Positions 61,656 to 64,000 of a DNA stretch of 64,000 nucleotides are shown in pieces. The position numbers and the translations under genes are program-made. Every line of letters starts with the position of its first letter. Within the stretch, counting starts at the first letter, position 1. The DNA is from Micromonospora fulviviridis (GTDB lineage: Bacteria > Actinomycetota > Actinomycetes > Mycobacteriales > Micromonosporaceae): assembly GCF_014648395.1 (NCBI RefSeq), contig NZ_BMRA01000005.1, positions 314,011 through 378,010 of the forward strand, written 5' to 3'. The notes under the pieces are model-generated. The model was not told the DNA's origin and did no database searches. It was given only the letters and a program-made list of their open reading frames with translations.

Positions 61656-64000
61656 TTGCGCCGAAACCGAAAAAGAATCGCCGGCCTCGGCCTCACCCTG
61701 GGGCTGGCGCTGGGCGTGCCCCTGCCGGCCTCCGCCGCCCCGCCGGCGGCCCCGGACGGCACCCCTGCCCCCGCCGTGACGCCACGCGCCGGCAAGCCGG
61801 TCACCGTCACCCTGATCACCGGTGACCGGGTCACCGTCACCGCCGGCGGCCAGGCGGCGGTCCGCCCGGGCTCCGGCCGCGCCGGAATCGGCTTCCTGGT
61901 CGGCCGGGAACGCGGCCACCTCACCGTGGTGCCGCAGGACGCGCTGCCCCTGGTCCGGGCCGGTCGGGTCGACCGGCGGCTGTTCGACGTCACCGGACTG
62001 GTCGAGGCCGGCTACGACGATGCCCGGCGGGACACGCTGCCGCTGCTGGTGTCGTACCGGCCGGGGTCGGCCCGCCGGGCGGCGGCGCCGGTGGCCGGCA
62101 CGCGGGTGACCCGCGACCTGCCGGCCATCGGCGGCGCGGCGATGGTCGCGACGAAGGCCGACGCCGGCGCGGTCTGGGGTGCGGTCAGGGCGGACCGGGC
62201 CGGCGCCCGGGTCGACGCGGCGGGGGATGTCGACCGGATCTGGCTGGACGGCCGGCGGCGGGTGACGCTGGACCACAGCGTGCCGCAGATCGGCGCCCCC
62301 ACCGCCTGGGCCGCCGGCTTCACCGGCACGGGGGTCAGCGTCGCGGTGCTCGACACCGGCGTCGACCTCAGCCACCCGGACCTGGCCGGCCGGGTCGCCG
62401 ACGCACGCAACTTCAGCGAGGCGCCCGAGTCGGACGACATGGTCGGGCACGGCACCCACGTCGCCTCGATCATCGCGGGCAGCGGGGCCGCCTCCGGCGG
62501 GAAGTACCGGGGCGTCGCCCCCGACGCCACCCTGCTCTCCGGCAAGGTCTGCGAGAACCAGGGCTGCACCGAGTCGGCGATCCTCGCCGGCATGCAGTGG
62601 GCCGCGGCCGAGAAGCACGCCACCGTGGTCAACATGAGCCTCAGCGGCGCGGACTTCCCCGAGGTCGACCCGCTGGAGCAGGCGGTCGAGACGCTGACCG
62701 CGCAGACCGGCACGCTCTTCGTGGTGGCCGCCGGCAACGACGGCGCCGACGGCTCGGTCGGCTCGCCGGCCACCGCCGACGCCGCGCTGGCGGTCGGCGC
62801 GGTCGACCGGGACGACGCCCTGGCCGACTTCTCCAGCCGCGGGCCGCGGGTCGACGGTGGGCTCAAGCCCGACATCACGGCCCCCGGCGTCGAGATCGTG
62901 GCCGCCCGGGCCGCCAACGGCACCATCGGCGACCCGGTGGGGGAGAAGTACGTCGCCCTCTCCGGCACCTCGATGGCCACCCCGCACGTGGCCGGCGCGG
63001 CGGCGCTGCTCGCCCAGCAGCACCCCGGTTGGACGGCGGGGCGGTACAAGGCCACGCTGATGGCCTCGGCGAAGCCGCACCCCGACCAGACGGCGTTCCA
63101 GCAGGGCGCGGGACGGGTCGACGTGGCCCACGCGATCACCGAGCAGGTGACCAGCGAACCGCCGAGCGTCTCGTTCGGGGTGGCGGCCTGGCCGCACGGC
63201 GACGACCAGCCGACCGCCCGCACGGTCACCTACCGCAACGGCGGGACCGCCCCGCTCACCCTCGACCTCACCGCCGAGGTCACCGGTCCGGACGGGCGCG
63301 CCGCCCCGGCCGGCATGTTCACCCTCGGCGCGTCCCGGCTCACCGTGCCGGCCGGCGGGACGGCCCAGGTGACCGTCACCGCGGACACCCGGCTCGGCGG
63401 GCTGGACGGCTACTGGACCGGCCGGCTGGTCGCCCGAGCGGGCGACGCGACCGCGGTGACCCCGCTGGCCGTGAACCGCGAGGTGGAGAGCTACGACCTG
63501 ACCGTCGCGCACCGGGACCGGGCCGGCAAGCCCACCGGTGACTACTTCACCACCCTGGTCGGTCTGGACGGCGTCGTGTACCGGGACGTCTACGACCCCG
63601 ACGGCGAGGCGCGGGTCCGCCTCCCGAAGGGCCGGTACGGCGTGAACAGCCTGATCTACCGGCCCGGCGACGAGGGCTGGACCGAGGTGTCCATGCTGGC
63701 CCAGCCCGAGCTGGTGGTGAGCGGCGACCAGCGGCTCACCGTCGACGCCCGGCGGGCGAAGCCGATCCGGTCCACCGTGCCGCAGCGCGGCGCGGCCCCG
63801 CAGCTGATCGACCTCTCGGCCAACTGGTTCACCGAGGAATCCTCCTACGGGTTCGGGCTCTGGGCGTCCAGCTTCGACGGCCTCTACAGCGCCCAGCTCG
63901 GGCGCACCGTCTCCGACTCGCTCTTCGTCGGCGCCCTGGCCAGCCAGTGGACCGAGCCCACGGCGCCGGAACGCAGCCCGTACTTCTACGCCCTCAACGA
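61656..64000 (+). CDS. Secreted S8 subtilisin-family serine protease, C-terminus beyond window
   Basis: The first ~781 residues of a large subtilase. It begins with TTG at 61656 (GAAGGAGGAACG upstream) and an export signal RRNRKRIAGLGLTLGLALGV ending near ASA. A propeptide region follows (to about 205), then the catalytic domain: Asp in VAVLDTGVD (about 232), His in GHGTHVAS (about 265) and Ser in GTSMATPHVAG (about 437). After residue ~490 come beta-rich modules, with the start of a further domain at the window edge. The open frame reaches base 64000 with no stop. Likely an extracellular protease for protein nutrition; expression may be controlled by the upstream palindrome. Confidence 0.94.
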   Translation, partial: MRRNRKRIAGLGLTLGLALGVPLPASAAPPAAPDGTPAPAVTPRAGKPVTVTLITGDRVTVTAGGQAAVRPGSGRAGIGFLVGRERGHLTVVPQDALPLVRAGRVDRRLFDVTGLVEAGYDDARRDTLPLLVSYRPGSARRAAAPVAGTRVTRDLPAIGGAAMVATKADAGAVWGAVRADRAGARVDAAGDVDRIWLDGRRRVTLDHSVPQIGAPTAWAAGFTGTGVSVAVLDTGVDLSHPDLAGRVADARNFSEAPESDDMVGHGTHVASIIAGSGAASGGKYRGVAPDATLLSGKVCENQGCTESAILAGMQWAAAEKHATVVNMSLSGADFPEVDPLEQAVETLTAQTGTLFVVAAGNDGADGSVGSPATADAALAVGAVDRDDALADFSSRGPRVDGGLKPDITAPGVEIVAARAANGTIGDPVGEKYVALSGTSMATPHVAGAAALLAQQHPGWTAGRYKATLMASAKPHPDQTAFQQGAGRVDVAHAITEQVTSEPPSVSFGVAAWPHGDDQPTARTVTYRNGGTAPLTLDLTAEVTGPDGRAAPAGMFTLGASRLTVPAGGTAQVTVTADTRLGGLDGYWTGRLVARAGDATAVTPLAVNREVESYDLTVAHRDRAGKPTGDYFTTLVGLDGVVYRDVYDPDGEARVRLPKGRYGVNSLIYRPGDEGWTEVSMLAQPELVVSGDQRLTVDARRAKPIRSTVPQRGAAPQLIDLSANWFTEESSYGFGLWASSFDGLYSAQLGRTVSDSLFVGALASQWTEPTAPERSPYFYALN

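Overview
The window is about 72-73% G+C, densely coded on both strands, and reads as chromosomal DNA from a filamentous actinobacterium, most likely Micromonosporaceae (Micromonospora-like). The main support is a mycothiol-pathway MshB deacetylase, a mycobacterial Sdh1-type succinate dehydrogenase with a single membrane subunit, a SigE-family ECF sigma factor, a dimeric NADP isocitrate dehydrogenase, and many GTG starts. At least eleven genes have a TANNNT -10 hexamer ending only 6-8 nt before the start codon, which suggests leaderless mRNAs. I found no rRNA, tRNA or CRISPR array.

Layout. 1-6.6 kb: a truncated metallo-beta-lactamase-fold gene, icd, a deoR-galT pair, a cysC gene fused to a degenerate ATP-sulfurylase domain, and a DM13 protein. 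6.7-10.2 kb: a four-gene ABC operon (ATPase, permease, ATPase, permease). 10.2-16.7 kb: valS and a heterodimeric ABC exporter. 16.7-18.7 kb: a DNA-alkylation repair pair (Ada/AlkA-type protein plus Ogt). 18.8-19.8 kb: ECF sigma factor with a membrane partner. 20-24 kb: EamA transporter divergent from a MarR regulator, then peptidase E and ychF. 23.9-25.8 kb: a small accessory patch with a broken tyrosine integrase and two overlapping paralogous genes of unknown function, flanked by a 10-bp direct repeat. 25.8-32 kb: small enzymes (GNATs, DinB/pentapeptide fusion, SanA-like, methyltransferase, PH-domain protein, Nudix). 32.2-36 kb: sdhCAB. 36.2-39 kb: tldD-tldE. 39.1-45.9 kb: a Uma2 nuclease-like gene divergent from a complete dipeptide/oligopeptide ABC importer (dppD-F-C-B-A). 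45.9-50.1 kb: S9 peptidase, mshB and small membrane proteins. 50.2-53.9 kb: a duplicated Rho-N-like-domain protein, an Rv0428c-like acetyltransferase, a 7Fe ferredoxin and dapC. 53.9-58.3 kb: M48 protease, tyrA, a SIMPL-domain protein and a P-loop kinase. 58.3-64 kb: a large polytopic protein with alpha/beta-hydrolase motifs, a LacA-type acetyltransferase, and a secreted subtilase that runs off the window.

Much of the window is core metabolism: TCA cycle (icd, sdh), lysine/diaminopimelate (dapC), tyrosine (tyrA), mycothiol (mshB) and translation (valS). Peptide uptake (dpp), an S9 peptidase, peptidase E, TldD/E and a secreted subtilase together suggest a saprophyte using peptides. The most unusual structures are: an 18-bp-armed palindromic element inserted in frame in the Ada/AlkA gene; the paralog pair beside the integrase remnant; the degenerate sulfurylase-CysC fusion; the His-rich tail on SdhB; the near-identical internal duplication at 50.8-51.3 kb; the membrane-embedded hydrolase; 27-nt tandem repeats read through by the EamA gene; and a perfect 9-bp-armed operator-like palindrome between the LacA-type gene and the subtilase gene.
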